NCBI GenBank assembly: GCA_966424055.1
Contig: CBJLMB010000029.1
Coordinates: 23,349 to 87,348, forward strand
Source of the DNA: Deminuibacter sp966424055
Lineage (GTDB): Bacteria; Bacteroidota; Bacteroidia; Chitinophagales; Chitinophagaceae
Direction of reading: 5' to 3'
Length of the DNA stretch: 64,000 bases
Positions 1 to 8,227 of the stretch are shown piece after piece. The first letter of the stretch is position 1. Every line of letters starts with the position of its first letter. Made by a program: the position numbers and the translations under genes. The notes beneath the pieces are model-generated. The model saw nothing but the letters and a program-made list of their open reading frames with translations. It searched no databases and was not told where the DNA came from.

Positions 1-1
1 A

Positions 2-1348
2 TACCTGCTGGAACTGGATGGGAGATATGATGCCACATCCCGCTTTTTACCCAGTGTACGCTGGCAGTTGTATGGTGGTGTATCTGCAGGATATAATATG
101 CACAAAGAAAAATTCTGGCGTTCAATAGAGCCTTATGTGAACACCTTTAAGATCCGCGGCTCTTATGGTTCGCAGGGCGACCAGAGCTATTTTGACGATC
201 CCAGCCGTCTTAATTACTATCCTTTTTACCCGGCACTGGGTGTGGCATCTCCCAATGGTACCAACTGGCTGTTCGGCAGCTCAAGACAGGCCTATACCAC
301 ACAGCCCGGCCTGGTGGATCCTTCGCTTACCTGGGCTAAACCCATTACAATGGATATTGGTGTGGATGCCGGTTTTCTCAACAACAGGTTATCTGCCAGC
401 TTCGACTGGTACAGCAGGAAGATTGAACAATACATAGGGCCCAGCCAGGCTTTACCTGCAGTACTGGGAACAGCTGCACCGGTGATCAATAACACGCAAA
501 TAGAAACTAAAGGTTTTGAACTTACTATCAACTGGAGCGACAAAATTGGTAAGCTTAATTATCATATAAGGGGTGTATTGAGTGATTATACAGGCAAAGT
601 GTTACAGTATCCCAATCCTACCAAACTATTGTCATCTACTTATTACAGTGGTGCAAAAATTGGTGAAATATGGGGTTATGTAACAGAAGGATTGTTTAAA
701 GGTACTGATGAGGTCAGCAAAGCCGCCGATCAATCATACCTGTATTCGAGATGGACACAAGGAGATGTACATTACAAAGACCTTAATGGCGATGGTAAGA
801 TAGATATCGGCAACAATACTGTATCGAACCCGGGCGATAGAAAAGTGATCGGTAATAATACCCCGCGCTATGCCTATGGTTTTACGCTGGATGCAGAATG
901 GAAAGGGTTTGATTTCTCCATATTTCTGCAGGGCATCGCCAAAAGGGATGCCTGGGTCGGTTCCAACTATTTCTGGGGTGTAGTGGGTGATGAATGGCAG
1001 AGCTCTCCATTCACTGTTCACACCAACCGCTGGACCACCCAGAACCCGAATGGTTATTTTCCCAAGTATTATATGAGTGGTGAAAATGGTAAGAACTCAC
1101 AAACACAAACGCGTTACCTGCAGAATGCATCGTATATGCGTATCAAGAACCTGCAGCTGGGCTATTCACTGCCCAGGCAAACCATACAGAAGCTGAAACT
1201 GCAGCGGGTACGTGTATATGTAAGTGCCGATAACCTGGCCACATTCACCAAGCTCATTAAAACAATGGACCCCGAACTGTCTATCAGCGATGCAAAAATA
1301 TACCCGCTGCAACGCACTTTGTCTGCCGGGTTAAATGTGACCTTCTGA
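2..1348 (+). CDS. SusC/RagA-family TonB-dependent outer-membrane receptor, C-terminal part (truncated by window edge)
   Basis: This is the C-terminal part of a SusC-like TonB-dependent transporter, which imports oligosaccharides through the outer membrane with its SusD partner. The reading frame is open from the first bases of the window (YLLELDGRYDATSRF is a typical SusC barrel segment), so the start, signal peptide, carboxypeptidase-like domain and plug lie upstream of the window. The visible part is all beta-barrel, with the usual late motifs (a DLNGDGKID loop, NRW, YMRIKNLQLGYSLP, and VYVSADNLATFTK) and a terminal Phe expected for BAM-inserted barrels. The SusD gene starts 31 bp downstream, so the two form one operon. 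The TTG at 68 is not a real start because homologous sequence continues upstream of it. Confidence 0.95.
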   Translation, partial: YLLELDGRYDATSRFLPSVRWQLYGGVSAGYNMHKEKFWRSIEPYVNTFKIRGSYGSQGDQSYFDDPSRLNYYPFYPALGVASPNGTNWLFGSSRQAYTTQPGLVDPSLTWAKPITMDIGVDAGFLNNRLSASFDWYSRKIEQYIGPSQALPAVLGTAAPVINNTQIETKGFELTINWSDKIGKLNYHIRGVLSDYTGKVLQYPNPTKLLSSTYYSGAKIGEIWGYVTEGLFKGTDEVSKAADQSYLYSRWTQGDVHYKDLNGDGKIDIGNNTVSNPGDRKVIGNNTPRYAYGFTLDAEWKGFDFSIFLQGIAKRDAWVGSNYFWGVVGDEWQSSPFTVHTNRWTTQNPNGYFPKYYMSGENGKNSQTQTRYLQNASYMRIKNLQLGYSLPRQTIQKLKLQRVRVYVSADNLATFTKLIKTMDPELSISDAKIYPLQRTLSAGLNVTF

Positions 1349-1379
1349 TAGCTATTGTTCAAGTAAAACGAAAAAGATT

Positions 1380-3131
1380 ATGAAACGATCAATAACAGGC
1401 CTGCTGGCGTTTTGTGTGGCTATACTGGTATCCTGTAAAAAAGACGGTTTTCTTGACCGCACACCTTTATCACAGATCAGTGAAGCCGAATACTGGAAAA
1501 CAACAAGCGACCTGCAGCTCTATTGTAATAATTTTTACAATACCATTTTTCCTTCTTATACAGGGTTTGGTTCAACGGGTATTTACGGACAGGATGCTGA
1601 CCAGGGCAGTGATAATATGATCGCCATGGGGTACAATACCTTCTTGAATGGGGAAGCGACTATCCCGGCCACCGGTGGTGGATGGGACTGGACCACTCTG
1701 CGCAATATCAATTATTTCATGGCCAACTATAACAAAGTAGCAGCTTCCTGGGATAATGTAAAACCATTCGTAGGGGAAGCTTTGTTTTTCCGTGCCTGGT
1801 ATTATTATGGCATGCTGAAAAATTTTGGCAATCTTCCCTGGATAGGCAAACCGTTGTCTGTTGCTTCAGGCGAATTATACGGCCCCAGACTGGCGCGCAA
1901 TATCATTGCCGATTCAATACTGCAGGATCTTGACAGGGCCATTGATTACCTGCCCACCAAAAGCAAACAGCAGGCCATGCGTATCACCAAAGAAGCTGCC
2001 ATGGCTTTCTGTTCACGTGTTGCATTATACGAAGGTACCTGGGAAAAATACCATGCTAATGATGCTTTTGGTGTACAGGGGCAGGATGGAACCAAATACC
2101 TGCAGAAAGCAGCTACAGTGGCAGAGACATTGATCAACTCCAATGTACATAACCTGGATAATGTGGGTGTTGCCAATGGCTACTGGCGGTTGTTTAACCA
2201 GACAGATTACAGCGGCAGCAACGAGATCATGCTGTGGCGCAGGTACGATGTCGCGGCAGGTGTTGCGCACAACTGGCACAGGTACACTTACCTGGGAGCA
2301 GGCAGAGGGGTGACCAAAGGCCTGGTAGATGCCTATTTGTGTACAGATGGGAAACCCATTTCGGGCAATGCTCTGTACCAGGGTGATGATTCGTTGACCC
2401 GTGTTGTGGCCAACAGGGATCCGCGGCTGAGCCAGACCATTTACCTGCCTGGTTATGTGGCTACCACCAATCAGCCCAATGGTGCGCCGGATGTATTGTT
2501 CAAGGCACCTGCATTCGATGCGGCCAATGAGAACAAATGCGCTACAGGCTATCAATTATATAAAGGCAATAATCCCGACTATTACCAGCAGTATGCTTCT
2601 TCAGTAGGTACTACGGGGTTGATCTTTATCCGTTATGCAGAAGTGCTGCTGAATTTTGCAGAAGCCAAAGCCGAACTGGGTACACTATCGCAGGCTGATG
2701 CAGATAAAAGCATCAATAAATTACGTTTGCGTGTAGGCATGCCTGTGCTGAACATCAGCGCTATCACACCCGACCCGCAATGGCAGTTCAGCAATCTTTC
2801 TCCGCTGATCAATGAGGTAAGAAGGGAAAGGCGTGTTGAACTGGCCTGTGAAGGTTTCAGAAGAGATGATATTTTCCGCTGGGCAGCGGCTGATAAACTG
2901 ATACTGGGCTGGAAACCCAAAGGTGCCAAAAAAGCACAATGGACCACGCTTTTCCCCGCCAGTGTACTGAACAGTTATCCGGTGGATGCCAACGGTTATA
3001 TTGAACTGTTCCAGAATATACCCGCCATGAGCGCAGGCTACCAGTTTAAAACCGGCCGGAATTACCTGTCGCCCATACCTACCAATGAATTAACCCTGAA
3101 CGGTCAGTTGAAACAAAACCCCGGATGGTGA
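1380..3131 (+). CDS. SusD/RagB-family nutrient-binding outer-membrane lipoprotein
   Basis: 583 aa. It is the surface glycan-binding lipoprotein that caps the SusC barrel encoded just upstream. The signal peptide ends in a lipobox (AILVSC, Cys19), followed by the family's typical FLDRTPLSQISEAEYW stretch. The middle has the TPR-like helices of SusD (AEALFFRAWYYYGMLKNFG, residues about 130-150) and the C-terminal part has the conserved INKLRLRVGMP and EVRRERRVELACEGFRRDDIFRW motifs. The length is normal for the family. The DUF4091 gene starts 25 bp after the stop, consistent with one polysaccharide utilisation transcript. Confidence 0.96.
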   Translation: MKRSITGLLAFCVAILVSCKKDGFLDRTPLSQISEAEYWKTTSDLQLYCNNFYNTIFPSYTGFGSTGIYGQDADQGSDNMIAMGYNTFLNGEATIPATGGGWDWTTLRNINYFMANYNKVAASWDNVKPFVGEALFFRAWYYYGMLKNFGNLPWIGKPLSVASGELYGPRLARNIIADSILQDLDRAIDYLPTKSKQQAMRITKEAAMAFCSRVALYEGTWEKYHANDAFGVQGQDGTKYLQKAATVAETLINSNVHNLDNVGVANGYWRLFNQTDYSGSNEIMLWRRYDVAAGVAHNWHRYTYLGAGRGVTKGLVDAYLCTDGKPISGNALYQGDDSLTRVVANRDPRLSQTIYLPGYVATTNQPNGAPDVLFKAPAFDAANENKCATGYQLYKGNNPDYYQQYASSVGTTGLIFIRYAEVLLNFAEAKAELGTLSQADADKSINKLRLRVGMPVLNISAITPDPQWQFSNLSPLINEVRRERRVELACEGFRRDDIFRWAAADKLILGWKPKGAKKAQWTTLFPASVLNSYPVDANGYIELFQNIPAMSAGYQFKTGRNYLSPIPTNELTLNGQLKQNPGW

Positions 3132-3156
3132 AATAGCAGTCATAAAACAGCACATC

Positions 3157-4812
3157 ATGCGTAAAATTGTCTTACTGTTACTTACCGCAATGTTGGTCCG
3201 GTATGCCGGCGCCCAGCCAAAATTGTTGCTCACAGATCCACTGGAACCGCTGTTCCCCGATTCGAATCACCTGGCCGGTTACAGTAACCAATACGCTATT
3301 GATTTTCCTGCGGGTACTATCGCTGATGTTCACCTGTTGCTGCAGGCTGGTACAGGAGAAACATGTACTATTACTGCATCACTGAACGGAAAAGAACTGC
3401 CGCTGGCTTACTGGAGTAAGCTGGTGGCAGTTCCTGTTGAACAGAACACCGGGCTGGACAGCAGGACGGAGCGGTACAAGCACACCATCAATCCTTATGT
3501 GATCAGGCGTGCACCTTTTCGGGTGTATGAAGCTATTGTGCCGGTAAAGTCTGCACAACTGGTTACCGATAATCCTTTTACTGCCTTTCGCCTGGCTATC
3601 CCGCCCGGTGCTTTTAACGGCAGTGGCAACCACAAAGTGCAGATCACTGTACAGGGCAAACACTGGAAACAGACCGCTGTGTTCACTGCCCGGGTGCATA
3701 ACAAGCAATTGCCGGCATTACGCAACAGCCGCTTTTTTTATACCAACTGGTTTAGTCTTTCGCGGATGGAAAAACAATACCATCTTGAAAGATGGACAAA
3801 ACCCTGGTTCATGATGCTGGACAAATATGCAGGTTTAATGGCCGCGGGAAGACAGAACTGTATTGCCATACCCGGTGAACTGATCACTGTTGAAAACGGG
3901 AAAATTTCGCTCGATGAAGAAAAAATGTATCGCTTTATTGAAGTGTTCCGTAAGTATGGTTTCCGGTATTTTGAATCGCCTCACCTGATGTATCGCGGCG
4001 ATAATGATGATTGGGGTGATCCTGAATTAAAACTGGCACTTACCAAAAAACGTTACTACACAGCCGAAGCCAGGAAAGAAGTGGACACACTGGTTACACT
4101 GATCAAACATTTTACTGAACGTTACCAGTTAACCAATAGCTGGCTGCAGCATATTTCTGATGAGCCAACAAAGGTGCAGGCAGCCTGTTACCGAGCAGTG
4201 GTGAAACAGGTGAAATCGATTTATCCCGAAGTGAAAATTATGGAAGCGACCAACGATAAAGACAGTCTTGCCGGATCTGTAGATTTGTGGTGCCCGCTGA
4301 TCAATGATTTCCAGGAAAACGAAGCGTTCTTCAACAAAAGAGTTGCCCTTGGCGACAAAGTACTGGTGTACACCTGCCTGATACCTGGCGGCAAATGGCT
4401 CAACCGCCTGCTTGACCAGGAGCGGTTACGCGAAGTGTATTTTGGTTGGGGAGCTGCTAAATACCATAGCTTTGGTTTTTTACACTGGGGCTTAAACCAG
4501 TACGATGCTGATCCCTGGCTGCAAACAGTGGTGCATCATCCGGCACCGGGGGCAGGAGGCAATAATTTTCTTCCCGCGGGAGATACGCATATTATTTATC
4601 CCGGTGAAGAAGGGCCGCTGTCTTCTGTTCGTTTTGAAGCGCACCGCGTGGGTATTGAAGACTATGAGCTGCTGACTGATCTTGCAGGGAAAGATCCGCA
4701 GAAAGCATCGCAACTCATTGATTCATTGTTCTGTTCGTACACAACATACAACACTTCTGTAAAAACATACAGGGAAGTACGCCGGCAGTTGCTGGAAGCT
4801 GTGATGAAATAG
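3157..4812 (+). CDS. Secreted DUF4091-domain glycoside-hydrolase-like protein
   Basis: 551 aa with a cleavable signal peptide (residues 1-19, ending AGAQ). Residues about 20-190 look like beta-sandwich regions, followed by a probable TIM-barrel-like section (YFESPHLMYRG, WLQHISDEP) and a C-terminal DUF4091 section (FGFLHWGLNQYDADPW, SVRFEAHRVGIEDYELL). DUF4091 proteins are common in Bacteroidota carbohydrate loci and are annotated as putative glycoside hydrolases, but for this protein the substrate is not known. It lies between a SusD gene and a sulfatase gene, so a role in processing the same glycan is inferred. The candidate catalytic acids in HISDEP cannot be assigned with certainty by eye. 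Confidence 0.82.
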   Translation: MRKIVLLLLTAMLVRYAGAQPKLLLTDPLEPLFPDSNHLAGYSNQYAIDFPAGTIADVHLLLQAGTGETCTITASLNGKELPLAYWSKLVAVPVEQNTGLDSRTERYKHTINPYVIRRAPFRVYEAIVPVKSAQLVTDNPFTAFRLAIPPGAFNGSGNHKVQITVQGKHWKQTAVFTARVHNKQLPALRNSRFFYTNWFSLSRMEKQYHLERWTKPWFMMLDKYAGLMAAGRQNCIAIPGELITVENGKISLDEEKMYRFIEVFRKYGFRYFESPHLMYRGDNDDWGDPELKLALTKKRYYTAEARKEVDTLVTLIKHFTERYQLTNSWLQHISDEPTKVQAACYRAVVKQVKSIYPEVKIMEATNDKDSLAGSVDLWCPLINDFQENEAFFNKRVALGDKVLVYTCLIPGGKWLNRLLDQERLREVYFGWGAAKYHSFGFLHWGLNQYDADPWLQTVVHHPAPGAGGNNFLPAGDTHIIYPGEEGPLSSVRFEAHRVGIEDYELLTDLAGKDPQKASQLIDSLFCSYTTYNTSVKTYREVRRQLLEAVMK

Positions 4813-4831
4813 TGCTGTGATGAGGTGGGCG

Positions 4832-4876
4832 GATGTACGATGTACGATGTGGATGTAGGATGTGGATGTAGGATGT
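4832..4876. repeat. Short GATGTACGATGTGG-type tandem repeats, locus 1
   Basis: Directly after the DUF4091 gene there are about five degenerate 9-12 bp units of the type GATGTACGATGTGGATGTAGG. Related sequence occurs at 13298-13376 and in the larger array at 62404-62673. All three copies are intergenic and directly 3' of a gene or in a long spacer. No coding function is apparent. Confidence 0.8.
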
Positions 4877-4949
4877 TTTGGAAAGCATAGACATGCGTTG
4901 TTTATGCTTTGTTCAAAACTGTTCGATGATAAGTATATAGCCGAATAAT

Positions 4950-6500
4950 ATGAGCCGGATACATCTTTTTTTACCTGCATGTTTTTGTGCAGTGTTGTTT
5001 ACCTGCCAGCCGCTTCTGGCACAGCAGGTAAAGCAGCCTAATATTATCCTGTTCCTGGTAGATGATATGGGATGGGAAGACAGTAGTGTTCCTTTCTGGG
5101 ATCAGCTTACGGCTGCCAACAGGCAATACCATACACCCAATATGGAACGGCTGGCCAGTGAGGGAATGAAACTGACCAATGCGTATGCCACACCTGTCTG
5201 CACACCATCGCGTGTAAGTTTGATGACAGGCATGAATGCAGCCCATCACCGGGTGACCAACTGGACCAGTCCATTGAAAAACACCAGCACCGACGATAAA
5301 GACAGTGTATTGGATGGGGTGAACTGGAACATCAACGGGCTTAGCATTACTGATACCTTGCCGCGCAGTACCAGGGCTACGCCGCTTCCTGAGATATTGA
5401 AACAGGCAGGTTATTTTACCATACATGTGGGCAAAGCGCATTTTGCGCCACAGGGCACACCCTGTGCTAATCCTGTAAACATGGGTTTCCTGGTTAACAT
5501 TGCTGGGCATGCTGCCGGTCATCCGCAAAGCTATCTTAGCGAAGAAAATTATGGCAATATGCCCGGCCAGGCAACTGCACAGGCAGTTCCAGACCTGGAA
5601 GCCTATTATGGATCGGGTACTTTTTTAACAGAAGCGCTTACCCAGCGCGCCATCCAGGCGCTTGAACACCCGGTACAACAACACCAGCCTTTCTTTTTAT
5701 ACCTCGCGCACTATGCTGTGCATGTACCACTGATGGCCGACAAACGGTTTTACCAGTCGTATATCGATAAAGGTATGGCCGTGGCAGAAGCCCGCTATGC
5801 TTCCATGATTGAAGGGATGGATAAAAGCCTGGGTGATATCATGCACTATCTTGAAAACAGGAAGATCGACAAGAACACCATTATCCTCTTTATGTCTGAT
5901 AATGGCGGACTGGCACTTGCCCCGCCCAGGGGCGGAGCGCCTTTTACACAGAACTATCCGCTGCAGGCAGGCAAGGGCTCCGTATACGAAGGCGGTATCC
6001 GCGAACCAATGCTGGTGAAATGGCCGGGTGTAACAACAGGCGGTTCGGTAACAAAACAATATGTGGCGATAGAAGATTTTTTTCCTTCACTGCTGGAGAT
6101 GGCAGGCATCCGGCAATACCATACTATCCAGGATGTGGATGGAAAAAGTTTTGTTCCGCTGCTGCACAACCCCGCTTTGGCAGATACAGGCAGGTGCCTG
6201 GTATGGCATTATCCCAATAAATGGATCCCGCACGACGGGCCGGGCATCAATTATGCCAGTGCTATCAGGCAGGGCAGCTGGAAGCTGGTGTACCTGATGA
6301 AACAGGGCAAACTGCAGTTATTCAACCTGGATAAGGATATCGGCGAACAGCAGGATGTATCTGCTGCTCATCCTGCCAAAGTAAAAGCATTGGCACAGCT
6401 GCTCACAACAAAATTAAAATACTGGCAGGCACAGCTGCCGCGGTATAAACAAACAGGCCGGCAGGTACCCTGGCCTGATGAGCTGTTGCATGACCGATGA
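4950..6500 (+). CDS. Type I (formylglycine-dependent) sulfatase
   Basis: 516 aa secreted sulfatase that removes sulfate esters from glycans. The signal peptide covers residues 1-24 (ending LLAQ). The metal-binding start of the fold is PNIILFLVDDMGWED (Asp38, Asp39). The active-site signature is Cys84-Thr-Pro-Ser-Arg followed by VSLMTG, in which Cys84 should be converted to formylglycine. SDNGG further on supplies more metal ligands. The expected GKWHLG motif is replaced by VGKAHFAPQG. The maturation enzyme is not in this window. Together with the fucosidase just downstream it suggests a sulfated fucose-containing substrate; the sulfate position cannot be told from sequence reading. Confidence 0.94.
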   Translation: MSRIHLFLPACFCAVLFTCQPLLAQQVKQPNIILFLVDDMGWEDSSVPFWDQLTAANRQYHTPNMERLASEGMKLTNAYATPVCTPSRVSLMTGMNAAHHRVTNWTSPLKNTSTDDKDSVLDGVNWNINGLSITDTLPRSTRATPLPEILKQAGYFTIHVGKAHFAPQGTPCANPVNMGFLVNIAGHAAGHPQSYLSEENYGNMPGQATAQAVPDLEAYYGSGTFLTEALTQRAIQALEHPVQQHQPFFLYLAHYAVHVPLMADKRFYQSYIDKGMAVAEARYASMIEGMDKSLGDIMHYLENRKIDKNTIILFMSDNGGLALAPPRGGAPFTQNYPLQAGKGSVYEGGIREPMLVKWPGVTTGGSVTKQYVAIEDFFPSLLEMAGIRQYHTIQDVDGKSFVPLLHNPALADTGRCLVWHYPNKWIPHDGPGINYASAIRQGSWKLVYLMKQGKLQLFNLDKDIGEQQDVSAAHPAKVKALAQLLTTKLKYWQAQLPRYKQTGRQVPWPDELLHDR

Positions 6501-6581
6501 ATTTTTATCCTCTTTCGCCAGCACAGGATGCTGAAAAAGTTTATAATTATCTTCAGCCCGGTAAAAAGAATGTAAATCACT

Positions 6582-8108
6582 ATGAATAAACCAAGTATTT
6601 GTTTAGCAATGACCCTGCTGTTAACTGCCGGCAGCCGGCAGTTGCAGGCCCAGGATAAAACTGCAGGAAACTATGTCGTGTTCAATCCTGGCGATACTGA
6701 AGCCGATAAGATCCGCAAAGCGGCACATGTACACCCTTCTGAAAGGCAATTGAACTGGCAGGAAAAAGAGCTGACCGCTTTTTTTCATTTTGGTGTAAAC
6801 ACTTTCAGCAACCGCGAATGGGGCGATGGAAGAGAAGATCCTGCTATTTTCAATCCCACCAACCTGGACGCAGACCAGTGGGTACGTACTTGTAAAGATG
6901 CAGGTATCAGGCAGGTGATACTTACTGCGAAGCATCATGATGGCTTTTGCCTGTGGCCCAGCAAATACACTGCGCATTCTGTAAAGAACAGTCCCTGGAA
7001 AAATGGTAAAGGCGATGTGGTAAAAGAAGTGGCGCAGGCCTGTAGAAAATACAATATAGGCTTTGGCGTATACCTCTCGCCCTGGGATCGTAATGCTGCT
7101 TTCTATGGCGATTCTGCGAAATACAATACCTATTTCATCAACCAGCTAACAGAACTGCTCACACAGTATGGTAAAGTGGATGAAGTATGGTTTGATGGTG
7201 CCAATGGCGAAGGGCCCAACGGGAAAAAACAGGTATATGATTTTGAAAACTGGTATAAGCTGATCCGCAAACTACAGCCCCAGGCGGTGATCGCCATTAT
7301 GGGGCCTGATGTTCGCTGGGTAGGCACAGAAAGCGGTTATGGCCGTACTACCGAATGGAGCGTGCTGCCAGTAAATGCCAGGCTGCAGCAAAGTATTGCC
7401 GCCAATTCACAAAAGGATATCAATTTTGTTCCCAAAGGGGACATGACAGGTGATGACCTGGGTGCCAGGAGTAAAATTGTACATGCACAGGGACTGATCT
7501 GGTATCCTGCAGAAACAGATGTGTCTATCAGGCCGGGATGGTTTTATCATGCCGCGGAGGATGATAAAGTAAAATCCCCCGAAAAATTACTCGATATCTA
7601 TTATAGCTCGGTAGGCCGCAATGGTGTTTTGCTGCTGAACATTCCACCCGGCAAGGATGGTAAAATACAGCCACCCGATGTGCAGCACCTCCAGGAGTGG
7701 AAAAGACTGCGTGATGAAACATTCCGGCGCAACCTGCTGAAAGATGCTGCCGTGCAATGTGATAACGGCCTGCGCAATGAAGCACTCACGGATAATAACA
7801 ACAATACCTGGTGGACAACCAAAGGAAATGATACCAGTACCGTGATCAATTTTACCCTGCCCACTGCGGTAAATGTTGATGTATTGCTGCTGCAGGAGAA
7901 TATACGCGAAGGGCAGCGCATAGAGCAATTTACCCTGGAATACCAGGATGGCAGTTCATGGAAAACCATAGCTGAAGGTACCACTGTAGGCTACAAACGG
8001 CTGCTGCGCTTTGCTCCTGTAACTGTCCGTAACCTGCGGTTGCGTATCAGCTCATCCAGGATGAACCCGACATTGGCATCAGTAGGATTGTATAAGCAGG
8101 CACAATAA
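6582..8108 (+). CDS. GH29 alpha-L-fucosidase with C-terminal discoidin-like domain
   Basis: 508 aa. It hydrolyses alpha-linked L-fucose from glycans. The signal peptide is residues 1-23 (ending LQAQ). The GH29 barrel occupies about 50-360 and shows FFHFGVNTFSNREWGDG, TAKHHDGFCLWPS, and VWFDGANGEG, in which Asp205 fits the nucleophile position of the family. Residues about 365-505 (ALTDNNNNTWWTT... LRLRISSSRMNPTLASVGLY) look like an F5/8-type C carbohydrate-binding domain. The layout resembles the GH29B group that acts on branched alpha-1,3/1,4-linked fucose, but that subgroup assignment is inference. It is the last gene of this locus in the window. Confidence 0.94.
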   Translation: MNKPSICLAMTLLLTAGSRQLQAQDKTAGNYVVFNPGDTEADKIRKAAHVHPSERQLNWQEKELTAFFHFGVNTFSNREWGDGREDPAIFNPTNLDADQWVRTCKDAGIRQVILTAKHHDGFCLWPSKYTAHSVKNSPWKNGKGDVVKEVAQACRKYNIGFGVYLSPWDRNAAFYGDSAKYNTYFINQLTELLTQYGKVDEVWFDGANGEGPNGKKQVYDFENWYKLIRKLQPQAVIAIMGPDVRWVGTESGYGRTTEWSVLPVNARLQQSIAANSQKDINFVPKGDMTGDDLGARSKIVHAQGLIWYPAETDVSIRPGWFYHAAEDDKVKSPEKLLDIYYSSVGRNGVLLLNIPPGKDGKIQPPDVQHLQEWKRLRDETFRRNLLKDAAVQCDNGLRNEALTDNNNNTWWTTKGNDTSTVINFTLPTAVNVDVLLLQENIREGQRIEQFTLEYQDGSSWKTIAEGTTVGYKRLLRFAPVTVRNLRLRISSSRMNPTLASVGLYKQAQ

Positions 8109-8117
8109 AAATAATAG

Positions 8118-8200
8118 TGCCGGTTTTACTGCAACAGCAGCCGGCATCCGCAAACACAAAGCCGGGCCCGCAGATGGTTTATTGCCATACCGGGGCCCGG
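8118..8200. terminator. Inverted repeats between convergent genes (probable terminator region)
   Basis: The 119-bp gap between the convergent fucosidase and T9SS protein genes holds two hairpins: TGCCGG (8118-8123) with CCGGCA (8141-8146), and a perfect 8-bp pair CCGGGCCC (8162-8169) with GGGCCCGG (8193-8200). No long T-run follows, so the terminator role is inferred from position. Confidence 0.45.
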
Positions 8201-8227
8201 TGAATTTAAAGGAACGCTTTTCGCAGT

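Noticed and set aside
2025..2555. 176-codon antisense frame inside the SusD gene
   Set aside because: Shadow of a strongly supported gene; the same holds for long antisense frames at 8411-9070, 39972-40784, 41783-42508 and 43103-43879.
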